Of a DNA stretch of 64,000 nucleotides, positions 1 to 14,414 are shown in pieces (position 1 is the first letter of the stretch; each line of letters begins with the position of its first letter). The position numbers were made by a program, and so were the translations under genes. The notes under the pieces are model-generated. The model searched no databases and was not told the DNA's origin. It saw only the letters and a program-made list of their open reading frames with translations. The stretch covers positions 2,480,001-2,544,000 of the forward strand of contig NZ_CP039383.2 in NCBI RefSeq assembly GCF_004803715.2, read 5' to 3'. This DNA comes from Luteimonas yindakuii. GTDB lineage: Bacteria > Pseudomonadota > Gammaproteobacteria > Xanthomonadales > Xanthomonadaceae.

Positions 1-416
1 AGCAGGATCGGCACCACCCGCAGGTCGCGCACGATCGCCAGCAGCAGGCGGCGCAGGCCTTCCTGCCCGCCACGGCCGACGCGCTCGGCATGCAGCGCCC
101 ACACCTGGCGCGCGGCGCGCTGTCCGTCGAGCAACGCGGCGACGCGCGGGTGCGCCCTGGCGAGGCGTGCAGCGGCCTCGGCAGGCGGTTCCGGCAGCAC
201 GTGCAGGATCGCCGCGGCGATGACGTCGGCATCGGCGTTGAGCGTGGCCAGCGACTGCAGCGTGTCGCCCAGCACCGGCCAGGGCTCGGCCGGCACCACC
301 CACGCGCCGGACGCATCGCGCAACGCCGCGTCCACCACCTCGCGCAGGGCGGGCGTCAACGCCGCCGTGGCTGGGAGTGACAACAGGGTTCCGGCGCTGG
401 CGTCGACAGCCGACAC
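1..416 (-). CDS. relA: RelA-type (p)ppGpp synthetase, N-terminal part (cut by window edge)
   Basis: Only the first 138 codons are in the window, and the gene runs off the left edge. The minus-strand frame reads through segments such as AALLDGQRAARQVWALHAER and GGQEGLRRLLLAIVRDLRVV, which match the N-terminal pseudo-HD region of proteobacterial RelA. RelA makes (p)ppGpp on stalled ribosomes during amino acid starvation. I chose the GTG at 416 because an in-frame TAG lies eleven codons upstream and no ATG lies between; a TTG at about 377 is an alternative. The catalytic synthetase domain lies outside the window, so RelA is preferred over SpoT by similarity of this stretch only. Confidence 0.72.
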   Translation of the reverse strand, partial: MSAVDASAGTLLSLPATAALTPALREVVDAALRDASGAWVVPAEPWPVLGDTLQSLATLNADADVIAAAILHVLPEPPAEAAARLARAHPRVAALLDGQRAARQVWALHAERVGRGGQEGLRRLLLAIVRDLRVVPIL

Positions 417-476
417 GGCATCACGACTCGGGTGGGGCGCTCTACACTAGCCGCCACCTGCCCCGAGGAACAGACC

Positions 477-977
477 ATGCGCAGCCTTTTCCATGCAGCA
501 CTGCTGAGCGCCGGCCTCCTGGCCAGCGACATCGCTCTGGCGCAGCAGGCACCGCCGCTGCAGGAACAGATGACGGCCGCGGAATTCCGTGCCGCCGGCC
601 TCGACAAGCTCAGCGCCGACGAGCTCGCCGCGCTCAACCAGTGGCTGCAACGCCGGGTCGGCGAGGAAACGGCGGTGATCGCGGCGCAGGCACGCGAGGA
701 AGGCCGGAAGGAAGTGGTGGAAAAGAACCGCGGCTTCTTCCACTTCGGTTCCGAGGAGCCCATCCAGAGCACCATCGCCGGCGAGTTCCGCGGCTTCGGC
801 AAGGGCCGCCGCTACACCCTGGCCAACGGCCAGGTGTGGGAGCAGACCGATGGCGCCAGCCTCGCCGGCGTGCGCCGGCAGGACATCGGCGTGCGCATCC
901 GCCCGGGCGCGATCGGCGGCTGGTGGATGCAGGTGGATGGCTACAACACGACTGCACGCGTGGAGCGGGTGGAGTAA
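477..977 (+). CDS. exported protein of unknown function (166 aa)
   Basis: The ATG at 477 follows a GAGGAA ribosome binding site by 6 nt. The first 22 residues form a signal peptide (MRSLFHAALLSAGLLASDIA, with ALAQ as the likely cleavage site), so the product is probably periplasmic. A helical, charged segment follows (about residues 30-85, rich in E, R and A), then a small beta-rich domain with GQVWEQTDG and GWWMQVDGY. No enzyme motif is visible. The combination resembles short conserved hypothetical proteins of Xanthomonadaceae. It is divergent from relA and convergent with hrpA. The coding call is firm; function is unknown. Confidence 0.8.
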   Translation: MRSLFHAALLSAGLLASDIALAQQAPPLQEQMTAAEFRAAGLDKLSADELAALNQWLQRRVGEETAVIAAQAREEGRKEVVEKNRGFFHFGSEEPIQSTIAGEFRGFGKGRRYTLANGQVWEQTDGASLAGVRRQDIGVRIRPGAIGGWWMQVDGYNTTARVERVE

Positions 978-1180
978 CCATTCTCGCGGAAGGCCGGATC
1001 GCATCGTCGCGCCACACCCCGACGATACGGCTCCCGCAGGGCCCTCACCCGGCCAACGCCCCGACCGCGCCGTCATCCGCCGCTTCGCGCCACCCCCAAC
1101 CAGGGGGTCTCGGGGGCAGGCTTCTCCAGCAGGCGGGAGAAAGGCTGGAGGCATGCAGGCATCGGTGCCGCCAGCGCCTC
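978..1180. terminator. convergent intergenic stretch with two hairpins
   Basis: This 200-bp stretch separates the ends of the exported-protein gene and hrpA. It holds a perfect stem CCCCC-AACCA-GGGGG at 1093-1107 and an imperfect stem CTTCTCC/GGGAGAA at 1121-1141. Neither is followed by a clear T-run on either strand, so bidirectional termination is inferred from position only. No gene was found. Confidence 0.35.
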
Positions 1181-4100
1181 CTAGCCGAGTAGCGCCTCCA
1201 GCCTGCGCGCCAGCTTCTTCGGCGACACGCCGCCGCGTGCACCGAGTTCCTGTGCATGCAGCGACACGCGCAGTTCCTCCAGGTCCTGGCGGAACGCGCG
1301 CCAGTCGGGGTCGTGGGCGATGCCGTCGGCCTCGGCTTCGACGAGTGCCTCGACGAAGGGCTTGAGTTCGAGCATCCGCTGCTGGTCGCGCAGGGGATCA
1401 CGCAGTGCACGTTCGGCACGCAGCGACAGCGCCTGCAGGTAACGCGGCATCTGGTCGAGCAGCGCATCCGGCGTGATCGACAGGAAGCCCGGCGGCGCCA
1501 GGCTGTCGAGGTGCGCGCGCATGTCGTCGAGGTTGGCGCGCGCCCAGCCCATCAGCCCGCCCTCGAGGCGCCCGCGGATCTCGGCAACGCTGTCGAGCAC
1601 GCGCTCGGCCAGATGCAGCCGGCGCATCGCCTCGCCGAACAGCTCGCGTCCGACCGCATCACGGCGGGTGGCGAACGCCGCCGCGTCGCGGATGCCACCC
1701 AGGCCATCGGCCGTGAGTGCGGTGAACGCGCCTTCGACCAAGTCGTCGCGCAACGGGTCGCCGCCTTCCGGACGCGTCGCGCGCGGCGCCGCGGCTTCGA
1801 TCGCGGCATACAGCAGCGCGGTCTTCGGCTTGACCGTCAGCTGCTTGCGCGCCTGGCGCAACCTGGCATCCAGCGCGATGCGCAACAGCCGGCGCACGCC
1901 GCCCGGATGCCGGCGTGCGGCCTCGCCAGCATCGGCATACACCGCCAGCCGGGCGCTGTTGCCGGCGTCGTCGAGCGCGGGATATGCGGTGATGCCACCG
2001 GCACCGGGCACCGACAGCGGCACCGGTGTGTCCGGGAACGTGGTCAACCCGGCCTGCGCAAGGCCTTCGGCGGCACGCTCGGCGAAGGCGGCGTCGGCAT
2101 CGGCGCCGAAGCGCGTCCGCAGCGCATCGAGATCACGCGACTCGGCCAGCACCTGGCGGCCGTCGCGCGCCAGCAACCGCAGGTTCATGCGCAGGTGCGG
2201 CTCCAGCGCGCCCTCGTTGAAATCGGTGGCGGCGAGTTCCACCCCGGTCAGCCGCTTGAGGAAGCGCGCCAGCACGCCGGTGAACGCATCCGCGTCCGGC
2301 TGCCGGTGCGCTTCGGCGAAGGCGCGGGCGAAGTCCGGCACCGGCACGAAATTGCGCCGCAGGGTCTTGGGCAACCCGCGGATCAGCGCCGCCGCCCGGT
2401 CCTCGACAAAGCCCGGCGCCAGCCACGACAGCCGCGCCGGATCCAGCGCGTTCAACAGGTGCAGCGGCACGCGCACGGTCATGCCGTCGTCCACCGCACC
2501 GGGCTCGAAGCGGTAGCTCACCTCCAAGCGTGCGTTGCCCACCGCCAGCACCTTGGGGAAGCGGTCGGCATCGGTCTCGTCGGCGACCAGCAGGTCGTCG
2601 CGCGTCCACGCAAGCGCATCGCGCTCGGCGGACGATGCCTTCTTCCACCAGGCATCGAGTGAACGCGCATCGACGATGCCGGCCGGAATGCGGTCGTGAT
2701 ACCACTGCTGCATCCATGATTCGTCGACCACCAGCCCGACACGGCGCTGCTTGGCCTCCTCCTCGCGCGCCTGCGCCAGCGTGGCCAGGTTGCGGGCAAG
2801 AAACGGCGCACGCAGGTTGATCTCGCCGGTCACCAGGCCATCGCGCAGGAACATGGCCCGTGCTTCATCGGGATACAGCCGTCCGTAATCGACCGGGCGC
2901 TTCGGCGCCAGCACCAGGCCGAACAGGCTGACCTGCTCGCTGCCGATCACCCGTCCCTGCGATCGCGACCAGTGCGGATCGTGGTGGCGACGCGCCAGCA
3001 GATGCGGCAGTTCGGCGATCGCCCAGTCAGGCTCTACCGTGGCGTTGGTCAGCGCCCACACCTTTTCGGTATCGAGCAGCGTCGCCGACAGCACCCACGG
3101 CGGCGGCTTGCGCGCCAATGCCGATCCCGGAAACAGCTGGAAGCGACGCCCGCGCGGGCCTTCGTACTGGCCACGGTCGCCGCGGTGGCCGAGCTGGGTC
3201 GGCAGGCCGGCCAGCAGCGCACGATGCAGCGCCGCGTAGCCGCGGGCGTCGAGAACGGGCGCGGGATCCCCACCGGCGACGGTGTCGCGCAACGGCGCTC
3301 GCCCCTGCTCCACCGCCCAGCCGATGTCGGCGCATTGCAGCTTCAGTTGCCGGTGCAGCTCGCGCCATTCGCGCAGGCGCAGGAAGCCGAGGAAGTGCTT
3401 CTCCGCCCAGCGCCGCAGCTGCGACTGGGTGAGGTCCTCGTGCGCGGCGCGATAGGCTTCCCACAGTTTCAGGATGCCGACGAACTCCGAGCGCGGATCG
3501 GCGAACAGCGCATGCGCATTGTCGGCGGCGGCGCGCTGGTCGGCCGGGCGCTCGCGCGGGTCCTGGATGCCGAGGAACGCGGCGATCGCCAGCATCGGCT
3601 CCAGGCAGCCATGCGCCTGCGCGGCCACCAGCATGCGCGCGAGCTTCACGTCCACCGGCAGCCGCGCCATGGTGCGGCCGGTCGCGGTCAACCTGCGCTC
3701 GCCGTCCACCGCGCCGAGTTCGGCCAGCTGCTGCCAGCCGTCGGCGACCGCACGCGGGTCCGGGGCCTCCAGGAACGGGAAATCCTCGATGACGCGGCTG
3801 TTGCCGACGGCGCGTTCCGGCGACGCCGGATCACGGTTCCCGATCCCGCCCAGGCCCAGCCACAGCATGCGCAGGATCACCCCGGCGAGCGCGGCGCGGC
3901 GGATCTCGGGATCGGTGTACTGCGGTCGCGAGAGGAAGTCGGCCTCCGAATACAGCCGCACGCAGGTGCCCGGCGCGATGCGCCCGCAGCGGCCCTTGCG
4001 CTGGTCGGCCGCGGCCTGCGACACCGGTTCGATATGCAGGCGGTCGAGCTTCTGCCGCGGACTGTAGCGCTTGACCCGGGCGAAGCCGGGATCGACCACG

Positions 4101-5290
4101 TAGTGGATGCGCGGCACGGTCAGCGAGGTTTCGGCGACGTTGGTGGCCAGCACGATGCGCCGCAGCGGGCCGGGGTTGAACACCCGGTCCTGGTCGCGCG
4201 TCGACAGCCGCGCGTACAACGGCAGCACTTCGGTGTGCCGGTACTTGCGCCGCTCCAGCGCCTGGTGGGCGTCGCGGATCTCGCGCTCGCCGGGCAGGAA
4301 CACCAGCACGTCGCCAGTGCCGCGTTCGCGCATGATCTCGTCGCAGGCGGCCACGATGCCGTCGAGCACGGAGACGGTGTCGGCGCTGTCCTCGTCGCGC
4401 GGGCGGCGCGCGGACCCCGCCGTCGCAGGCGGCTCGTCCGCGGTTTCCACACGCTCACCCAGCGGCCGCCAGCGCACGTCGACCGGATAGCCGCGCCCTT
4501 CCACGCTGACCACCGGCGCGTCGCCGAAGTGTTTCGAGAACCGCTCGGTGTCGATCGTGGCCGACGTCACGATCACCTTGAGGTCGCGCCGCCGCTCGAG
4601 CAGCTGCCTGAGATAGCCGATCAGGAAGTCGATGTTGAGGCTGCGCTCGTGCGCCTCGTCGACGATGATCGTGTCGTAGGCCGACAGCCAGCGATCGGAA
4701 GCGATCTCCGCCAGCAGGATGCCGTCGGTCATGAACTTCACCGCGGTGCGCTCGCCGACCTGGTCGTTGAAGCGGACCTGGAAGCCGACCGCGCCCCCCA
4801 GCGGCACCTGCAGTTCCTCGGCCACCCGGCGCGCCACCGTGCGGGCGGCGATCCGCCGCGGCTGCGTGCAGCCGATCATGCCGGCGGCGCCGCGCCCGGC
4901 CTGCAGGCACAGCTTGGGCAGCTGGGTGGTCTTGCCGGATCCGGTTTCGCCGGCGATCACCACCACCTGGTGGTTGCGGATCAGCTCGACGATGCGCGCC
5001 GCCTCACCGGCGATCGGCAGCGACGGGTCCACCTCGGCACGCGGCAGCGCCGCCGCGCGGGCCTCGCGTATGGCGATGGACGCCGCAAGCGCCCGCTCGA
5101 ACGCCTGCCGCGCCGCTTCATCGGCCGCGCGCGCGCGCCAGCGCGACCACAGGCCGTGCAGGCGCCCCCGATCGCTGGACAGAGCACCATCGATCGCCGC
5201 CCGCGCCGCCTGCAGGGCGGGATCCGGACGGCCGGGCGTGCGGGGACGACGGGGCTGGTTGGGTGCTTGCAAACGGATTTTCCAGGTCAC
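1181..5290 (-). CDS. hrpA: ATP-dependent RNA helicase HrpA
   Basis: The product is a 1369-aa DEAH-box helicase, close to the usual 1300-1370 aa of bacterial HrpA. Walker A is GETGSGKT (residues 114-121), followed by the DEAH box (DEAHERS), motif III SATID and the Q-x-x-GRxGR motif (QRKGRCGR). After the helicase core come the ratchet/OB-type segments and the long C-terminal HrpA-specific domain (DUF3418). In E. coli HrpA resolves collided ribosomes and acts in mRNA processing. The start is GTG at 5290, 55 bp from the divergent dps. A downstream start cannot be excluded because the first 30 residues are low in conserved features. Confidence 0.95.
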   Translation of the reverse strand: MTWKIRLQAPNQPRRPRTPGRPDPALQAARAAIDGALSSDRGRLHGLWSRWRARAADEAARQAFERALAASIAIREARAAALPRAEVDPSLPIAGEAARIVELIRNHQVVVIAGETGSGKTTQLPKLCLQAGRGAAGMIGCTQPRRIAARTVARRVAEELQVPLGGAVGFQVRFNDQVGERTAVKFMTDGILLAEIASDRWLSAYDTIIVDEAHERSLNIDFLIGYLRQLLERRRDLKVIVTSATIDTERFSKHFGDAPVVSVEGRGYPVDVRWRPLGERVETADEPPATAGSARRPRDEDSADTVSVLDGIVAACDEIMRERGTGDVLVFLPGEREIRDAHQALERRKYRHTEVLPLYARLSTRDQDRVFNPGPLRRIVLATNVAETSLTVPRIHYVVDPGFARVKRYSPRQKLDRLHIEPVSQAAADQRKGRCGRIAPGTCVRLYSEADFLSRPQYTDPEIRRAALAGVILRMLWLGLGGIGNRDPASPERAVGNSRVIEDFPFLEAPDPRAVADGWQQLAELGAVDGERRLTATGRTMARLPVDVKLARMLVAAQAHGCLEPMLAIAAFLGIQDPRERPADQRAAADNAHALFADPRSEFVGILKLWEAYRAAHEDLTQSQLRRWAEKHFLGFLRLREWRELHRQLKLQCADIGWAVEQGRAPLRDTVAGGDPAPVLDARGYAALHRALLAGLPTQLGHRGDRGQYEGPRGRRFQLFPGSALARKPPPWVLSATLLDTEKVWALTNATVEPDWAIAELPHLLARRHHDPHWSRSQGRVIGSEQVSLFGLVLAPKRPVDYGRLYPDEARAMFLRDGLVTGEINLRAPFLARNLATLAQAREEEAKQRRVGLVVDESWMQQWYHDRIPAGIVDARSLDAWWKKASSAERDALAWTRDDLLVADETDADRFPKVLAVGNARLEVSYRFEPGAVDDGMTVRVPLHLLNALDPARLSWLAPGFVEDRAAALIRGLPKTLRRNFVPVPDFARAFAEAHRQPDADAFTGVLARFLKRLTGVELAATDFNEGALEPHLRMNLRLLARDGRQVLAESRDLDALRTRFGADADAAFAERAAEGLAQAGLTTFPDTPVPLSVPGAGGITAYPALDDAGNSARLAVYADAGEAARRHPGGVRRLLRIALDARLRQARKQLTVKPKTALLYAAIEAAAPRATRPEGGDPLRDDLVEGAFTALTADGLGGIRDAAAFATRRDAVGRELFGEAMRRLHLAERVLDSVAEIRGRLEGGLMGWARANLDDMRAHLDSLAPPGFLSITPDALLDQMPRYLQALSLRAERALRDPLRDQQRMLELKPFVEALVEAEADGIAHDPDWRAFRQDLEELRVSLHAQELGARGGVSPKKLARRLEALLG

Positions 5291-5345
5291 ACGGCGGCCA
5301 CGACGGCCACGCTATTGTGGCTGCTTCCACCCAATGGAGCTTGCA
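5291..5345. promoter_or_regulatory. divergent promoter region hrpA/dps
   Basis: Only 55 bp separate the divergent start codons of hrpA and dps, so both promoters must lie here or inside the genes. A GGAG at 5336-5339 serves as ribosome binding site for dps. I see no convincing OxyR or -35/-10 pair. Confidence 0.4.
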
Positions 5346-5909
5346 ATGGCCAGTAAACAGACCCCGAAGCCGAAGGCGTCCGCAAAGTCCGCGCCGCAGA
5401 CCACCGCGTCGCCCGATTCGCAGTCCAAGGCCCCCGCCATCGATATCGGGATCCCGGAGGACGAGCGCCGCAAGATCGCACAGAGCCTGTCGGTGTTCCT
5501 GGCCGACGCCTACACGCTGTACCTCAAGACCCACAACTTCCACTGGAACGTGACCGGGCCGATGTTCAACGCCCTGCACAACATGTTCGAGGAGCAGTAC
5601 ACCGAGCAGTGGAACGCGCTTGACGACGTCGCCGAACGCATCCGCGCGCTGGGCTACAACGCCCCGGGCTCGTACGCGGAGTTCATCGAGCTGACCTCGA
5701 TCAAGGAAGAGCCTGGCCTGGACAAGGCACCGGACTGGCGCGAGATGGTGCGCCAGCTGGTCGAGGGCAACGAGGCCGTGTGCCGCAGCGCGCGCCAGGC
5801 GCTCGAAGTGGCCGATGACGGCGACGACGACCCGACCGAGGACCTGCTGATCCAGCGCCTGCAGACCCACGAGAAGTACGCCTGGATGCTGCGCTCGCTG
5901 TTGCAGTGA
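5346..5909 (+). CDS. dps: Dps-family DNA-binding ferritin
   Basis: This 187-aa protein belongs to the Dps/miniferritin family, which forms dodecamers, oxidises Fe(II) with peroxide, stores iron and coats DNA in stationary phase. The ferroxidase signature is visible as KTHNFHWNVTGP followed by LDDVAERIRALG, which carry the His, Asp and Glu ligands at the subunit interface. The first 35 residues are a Lys/Ala/Ser/Pro-rich disordered tail, as in Dps proteins that bind DNA through the N-terminus. The ATG at 5346 was chosen over one 12 nt upstream because GGAG lies 6 nt before it. Confidence 0.95.
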   Translation: MASKQTPKPKASAKSAPQTTASPDSQSKAPAIDIGIPEDERRKIAQSLSVFLADAYTLYLKTHNFHWNVTGPMFNALHNMFEEQYTEQWNALDDVAERIRALGYNAPGSYAEFIELTSIKEEPGLDKAPDWREMVRQLVEGNEAVCRSARQALEVADDGDDDPTEDLLIQRLQTHEKYAWMLRSLLQ

Positions 5910-6259
5910 CCGGTTGGAATTTCCGGACTCCCGGGTCATGACAGACAGAGGGCTGCGAGTCCGTGCGAGTCCGCTCGCTGATCCTCGCGCCGACGCGACG
6001 ACAGGTCGTAGCCCGCCGCGGACGCAGGGGATGCCCAGAGCCGGCCATGGATGGCCGGCGGCCGGATGTGGTAGCAGGACGCGGAGATATCCGGCTGGGC
6101 ATTCCCCTGTGGCCGTGGCGGGCTGCCCACGTCCGCCCAGAGATGGGGTGTGCGTACGCTGTTGATCGTATCCGCGGCTATCCCCCAGTCACCGCCGCGA
6201 TCCCGGCCACACCGCGCATGGCACCGCAGCCTGCGACAACCGCGCGGTATCCTGTGCCG
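5910..6259. other. intergenic stretch between dps and recQ carrying one palindromic element
   Basis: About 350 bp without a supported gene. The middle (6010-6124) is a palindromic repeat listed separately. The rest shows no clear promoter. Long reading frames that cross the stretch are continuations of the recQ frame or readings of the repeat. Confidence 0.6.
6010..6124 (+). repeat. palindromic intergenic element, family A, copy 1
   Basis: A 115-bp element with terminal inverted repeats of about 28 bp: the left arm starts AGCCCGCCGCGG and the right arm ends CCGTGGCGGGCT, and both continue through CAGGGG(A)ATGCCCAG read inward. An inner perfect palindrome CCGGCCATGGATGGCCGG lies at 6041-6058. 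Two further copies lie at 50115-50230 (inverted orientation) and 50379-50498. No coding capacity is supported; it looks like a MITE or REP-type sequence. Confidence 0.8.
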
Positions 6260-8089
6260 ATGTCACGCACCGCCCCCGCAGTACTGCAGAACGTCTTCGG
6301 CCATGCCGCCTTCCGCGGCGAACAGGCGGCGATCGTCGACCATGTCGCCTCCGGCAACGATGCCCTGGTGCTCATGCCCACCGGCGGCGGCAAGTCGCTG
6401 TGCTACCAGGTGCCGGCGCTGCTGCGCGACGGCTGCGCCATCGTCGTCTCGCCGCTGATCGCGCTGATGCAGGACCAGGTGGAGGCGCTGCGCCAGCTCG
6501 GCGTGCGCGCCGCCTACCTCAACTCCACCCTGGACGCCGCCGAAGCGCAGGCGGTGGAGCAGCAGCTGCGCGAAGGCAGCCTGGACCTGCTGTACGTCGC
6601 ACCCGAGCGCCTGCTGACCGGGCGCTTCCTCTCACTGCTCGACCGCGCCGCGATCGCGTTGTTCGCGATCGACGAGGCGCACTGCGTGTCGCAGTGGGGG
6701 CACGACTTCCGCCCCGAATACCGCGAGCTGACCATCCTCCACGAGCGCTGGCCGGAAGTGCCGCGCATCGCGCTGACCGCCACCGCCGATCCGCCGACCC
6801 AGCGCGAGATCGCCGAGCGGCTGCAACTGGAGGACGCGCGCCGTTTCGTCAGCTCGTTCGACCGTCCCAATATCCGCTACCACGTGGTGCAGAAGGACGA
6901 CGCCCGGCGCCAGCTGCTGGACTTCCTGCAGGCGCACCGCGGCAGCGCCGGCATCGTGTACTGCATGTCGCGGCGCAAGGTGGAGGACACCGCCGAATGG
7001 CTGGTCGCCCACGGCGTCGATGCATTGCCCTACCACGCCGGTCTCGATGCACGCCTGCGCGCCACCCACCAGCGCCGCTTCCTGCGCGAGGACGGCGTGG
7101 TGATGGTGGCGACGATCGCGTTCGGCATGGGCATCGACAAGCCCGACGTGCGCTTCGTCGCCCATACCGACCTGCCGAAGTCGATCGAGGGCTATTACCA
7201 GGAGACCGGCCGCGCCGGCCGCGACGGCGAGGCCGCCGATGCGTGGATGTGCTACGGCCTCGGCGACCTGGTGCTGCTGCGGCAGATGATCGAGCAGTCG
7301 GAATCCGGCGAGGAGCGCAAGCGGCTGGAACACCGCAAGCTCGACCAGCTGGTGGGTTATGCGGAAACCATGGCCTGCCGCCGCCGGGTGCTGCTGGCGA
7401 GCTTCGGCGAACGTTACCTGCCCGCGGCTGCCAGCGGCGACGGCGACCACGACTGCGGCAACTGTGACAACTGCCTGCAGCCGCCGGAAAGCTGGGATGC
7501 CACGGTCGCCGCGCAGAAGGCGCTGAGCGCGGTGTTCCGCAGCGGGCAGCGTTTCGGTGCGGCACACGTGATCGACATCCTGCGCGGCGCCGACACCGAG
7601 AAGGTGCGGCAGTTCGGCCATGAGCGCCTGAGCACCTATGGCGTCGGCAGCGAACTCGACGCGCGTGCCTGGCGCGGCGTGTTCCGCCAGTTGGTCGCGC
7701 ATGGGCTGCTGGAAGTGGACGCACAGGGTCACGGCGCGTTGCGCCTCACCGGGCCCAGCCGCGCGGTGCTGCGTGGCGAGCAGGCGGTGCGCCTGCGCAA
7801 GCTGCCGCCGGCGCGAGCTGGCGGCGGAGGTGCACGTGCGACCAGCGCGGCGGCGGCGGTGCCGGCACCCGACCAGCCGCTGTTCGAAGCACTGCGCGCG
7901 ATGCGCGGGCGTCTGGCGCGCGAGCAGAACGTCCCGGCCTACGTGATCTTCCACGACGCCACCCTGCGCGAGATCGCGGCGCAGCGCCCGAAAAGCCTGC
8001 CTGCATTGGGCGGCATCGGTGGCATCGGCGCCGGCAAGCTCGAGCGGTACGGCGAAGCGGTGCTGGACGTGGTGTTCGAGCACGATTGA
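6260..8089 (+). CDS. recQ: ATP-dependent DNA helicase RecQ
   Basis: The 609-aa product has the full RecQ layout. Walker A TGGGKS lies at residues 41-46 and the DEAH box in [20 protein letters not shown]. The second RecA domain carries [12 protein letters not shown]. The zinc-binding module shows a C-x-n-CGNCDNC pattern around residues 370-410. A winged-helix domain follows, and a C-terminal HRDC domain ([20 protein letters not shown]) closes the protein. RecQ unwinds DNA 3'-5' and feeds the RecF recombination pathway. The ATG at 6260 is the start that matches the family; the frame stays open far upstream only because of base composition. Confidence 0.96.
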   Translation: MSRTAPAVLQNVFGHAAFRGEQAAIVDHVASGNDALVLMPTGGGKSLCYQVPALLRDGCAIVVSPLIALMQDQVEALRQLGVRAAYLNSTLDAAEAQAVEQQLREGSLDLLYVAPERLLTGRFLSLLDRAAIALFAIDEAHCVSQWGHDFRPEYRELTILHERWPEVPRIALTATADPPTQREIAERLQLEDARRFVSSFDRPNIRYHVVQKDDARRQLLDFLQAHRGSAGIVYCMSRRKVEDTAEWLVAHGVDALPYHAGLDARLRATHQRRFLREDGVVMVATIAFGMGIDKPDVRFVAHTDLPKSIEGYYQETGRAGRDGEAADAWMCYGLGDLVLLRQMIEQSESGEERKRLEHRKLDQLVGYAETMACRRRVLLASFGERYLPAAASGDGDHDCGNCDNCLQPPESWDATVAAQKALSAVFRSGQRFGAAHVIDILRGADTEKVRQFGHERLSTYGVGSELDARAWRGVFRQLVAHGLLEVDAQGHGALRLTGPSRAVLRGEQAVRLRKLPPARAGGGGARATSAAAAVPAPDQPLFEALRAMRGRLAREQNVPAYVIFHDATLREIAAQRPKSLPALGGIGGIGAGKLERYGEAVLDVVFEHD

Positions 8090-8182
8090 GGCCGGTCGCC
8101 CGGTGGAGCGGCAGCGGCAAGGCCGCTCCGGCAGGGCGACACTTCGGTTCCGGGCTTCAGTTCCCGGCGCCGACACCCGACG
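8090..8182. terminator. hairpin between convergent recQ and lhr
   Basis: A perfect stem GGAGCGGC/GCCGCTCC (8105-8112 with 8122-8129, 9-nt loop) sits between the two convergent genes. There is no T-run on either side. Bidirectional termination is inferred from position. Confidence 0.4.
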
Positions 8183-12550
<4,368 letters not shown>

Positions 12551-12662
12551 GGGCCTGCTGGCGTCGGCGCGAGCGTGGCGCGTCGTGATGATCCGCCCGT
12601 GGGCGGCTGTGCCGCCAATCTGCGCCCGCCGCATGCGCGCTGCAACCGGGGTGCCCGGACGG

Positions 12663-12738
12663 TGGTGGGTCGTGATGGATTCGAACCATCGACCAGCGGA
12701 TTAAAAGTCCGATGCTCTACCGACTGAGCTAACGACCC
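12663..12738 (-). tRNA. tRNA-Lys (anticodon UUU)
   Basis: The minus strand folds as a full cloverleaf: acceptor GGGTCGT/ACGACCC, D-arm TAGCTCAGTCGGTAGAGCA, anticodon loop CTTTTAA with anticodon TTT, T-arm GGTTCGAATCC and discriminator A. CCA is encoded at 12665-12663. It lies between lhr and the cbb3 operon. Confidence 0.97.
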
Positions 12739-12849
12739 GGACGCGCGGCCCTCGTGGGCACGCGGCAAGACGCGGATTGTGCCATGCGCCGCGTGCGCCG
12801 GCCATCCCGGGGCGGCGAGGCGTTATCGCATGCTACAAAGCCCACCTGA

Positions 12850-12863
12850 TTGATCTGGATCAA
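12850..12863 (+). promoter_or_regulatory. FNR box upstream of ccoN
   Basis: TTGATctggATCAA is a perfect match to the FNR/Anr consensus TTGAT-N4-ATCAA. With the usual class II spacing (centre at -41.5) transcription would start near 12898. A GACAAT -10-like hexamer lies at 12886-12891. This leaves a 16-nt leader that contains the AGGAG ribosome binding site of ccoN. The regulator is probably the FNR protein encoded at 24517. Confidence 0.88.
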
Positions 12864-12913
12864 CCCGCGGATCCGCTTCGCCGGGGACAATTCGCACGAA
12901 CCAGGAGATATGC

Positions 12914-14401
12914 ATGGATTCCACACGCTTCGAGCCGGACAGTGCCGGCACGGCGGCGGCTTCGGCCGTGCGGGACGAGTACTACAACGATCGCGTCGTC
13001 CTCCAGTTCGCCGTCGCCACGGTGGTCTGGGGCGTCGTCGGCATGCTGGTGGGCGTGATCATCGCCGCCCAGCTGTACTGGCCGACGATGACCGACGGCA
13101 TTTCCTGGCTGAGCTACGGCCGGCTGCGACCGCTGCACACCAACGCGGTGATCTTCGCCTTCGGCGGCAGCGCGCTGATGGCGACCAGCCTGCACGTGGT
13201 GCAGCGCACCTGCCACGTGCGGCTGATCTCCGACCGGCTCGCCGCGTTCGTGTTCTGGGGCTGGCAGGCGGTGATCGTCGCCGCCGTGGTCACCCTGCCG
13301 CTGGGCATGACCCAGGGCAAGGAATACGCCGAGCTGGAATGGCCGATCGACATCCTGATCACCGCGGTGTGGGTGTCGTACGCGGTGCTGTTCTTCGGCA
13401 CGATCGCCAAGCGCCGGATCAAGCATATCTACGTCGCCAACTGGTTCTACGGCGCCTTCATCATCGCCGTGGCGCTGCTTCACATCGTCAACAACATCTC
13501 CATCCCGGTCGGCCTGGCCAAGTCGTACCCGGTCTACTCCGGCGCGGTCGATGCGATGGTGCAGTGGTGGTACGGGCACAACGCGGTCGGCTTCTTCCTG
13601 ACCGCCGGCTTCCTGGGGATGATGTACTACTACGTGCCCAAGCAGGCGGGGCGCCCGATCTACTCCTACCGGCTGTCGATCGTGCATTTCTGGGCGCTGA
13701 TCGCGGTCTACATGTGGGCCGGCCCGCACCACCTGCACTACACCGCACTGCCCGACTGGGTGCAGTCGGTGGGCATGGTTTTCTCGCTGATCCTGCTGGC
13801 GCCCAGCTGGGGCGGCGCGATCAACGGGATCATGACCCTGTCGGGTGTGTGGCACAAACTGCGTACCGACCCGGTGCTGAAGTTCCTCATCGTGGCGATC
13901 AGCTTCTACATGATCGCGACCTTCGAGGGCCCGATGATGTCGATCAAGACGGTCAACTCGCTGTCGCACTACACCGACTGGACGGTCGGCCACGTGCACG
14001 CCGGTGCGCTCGGCTGGGTGGCGATGATCTCGATCGGCGCCATCTACTCGATGCTGCCGCGCGTGCTCGGGCTGGCGAACATGTACTCGGTGCGCTGGAT
14101 GGACCTGCATTTCTGGGTCCACACCCTCGGCGTGGTGCTCTACATCGTCGCGATGTGGATCGCCGGCGTGATGCAGGGCCTGATGTGGCGGGCGACCAAT
14201 GACGACGGGATGCTGACCTACAGCTTCGTCGAGTCGCTCAACGTGACCTATCCGTACTACTTCGTGCGCCTGCTCGGCGGCGTGCTGGTGGTCGCGGGGA
14301 TGGTGCTGATGGCCGCCAACGTCTGGAAGACGTTCGCCATGGCCGCGGGCAACGGCCCGGTGCGCAACCCCGTGCTGGCGCCCGCCGCCGACCCCGCCTG
14401 A
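12914..14401 (+). CDS. ccoN: cbb3-type cytochrome c oxidase subunit I
   Basis: CcoN is the catalytic, multi-pass inner-membrane subunit of the high-affinity cbb3 oxidase, which reduces O2 to water at low oxygen. The 495-aa length fits. Expected ligands are present: His75 (HTNAV) and a His in the GHVHAG motif (360/362) for hemes b and b3, and His222 (GHNAVGF) with His272/His273 (PHHLHY) for CuB. The ATG at 12914 follows AGGAG. It opens an operon with ccoO, ccoQ, ccoP and assembly genes, and a perfect FNR box lies 58 bp upstream of the start. Confidence 0.98.
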   Translation: MDSTRFEPDSAGTAAASAVRDEYYNDRVVLQFAVATVVWGVVGMLVGVIIAAQLYWPTMTDGISWLSYGRLRPLHTNAVIFAFGGSALMATSLHVVQRTCHVRLISDRLAAFVFWGWQAVIVAAVVTLPLGMTQGKEYAELEWPIDILITAVWVSYAVLFFGTIAKRRIKHIYVANWFYGAFIIAVALLHIVNNISIPVGLAKSYPVYSGAVDAMVQWWYGHNAVGFFLTAGFLGMMYYYVPKQAGRPIYSYRLSIVHFWALIAVYMWAGPHHLHYTALPDWVQSVGMVFSLILLAPSWGGAINGIMTLSGVWHKLRTDPVLKFLIVAISFYMIATFEGPMMSIKTVNSLSHYTDWTVGHVHAGALGWVAMISIGAIYSMLPRVLGLANMYSVRWMDLHFWVHTLGVVLYIVAMWIAGVMQGLMWRATNDDGMLTYSFVESLNVTYPYYFVRLLGGVLVVAGMVLMAANVWKTFAMAAGNGPVRNPVLAPAADPA

Positions 14402-14414
14402 TCCGGAGCGACCG

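Noticed and set aside
2972..5345. A 794-codon plus-strand frame opposite hrpA
   Set aside because: It is antisense to hrpA and has low-complexity composition; dps has its own start at 5346.
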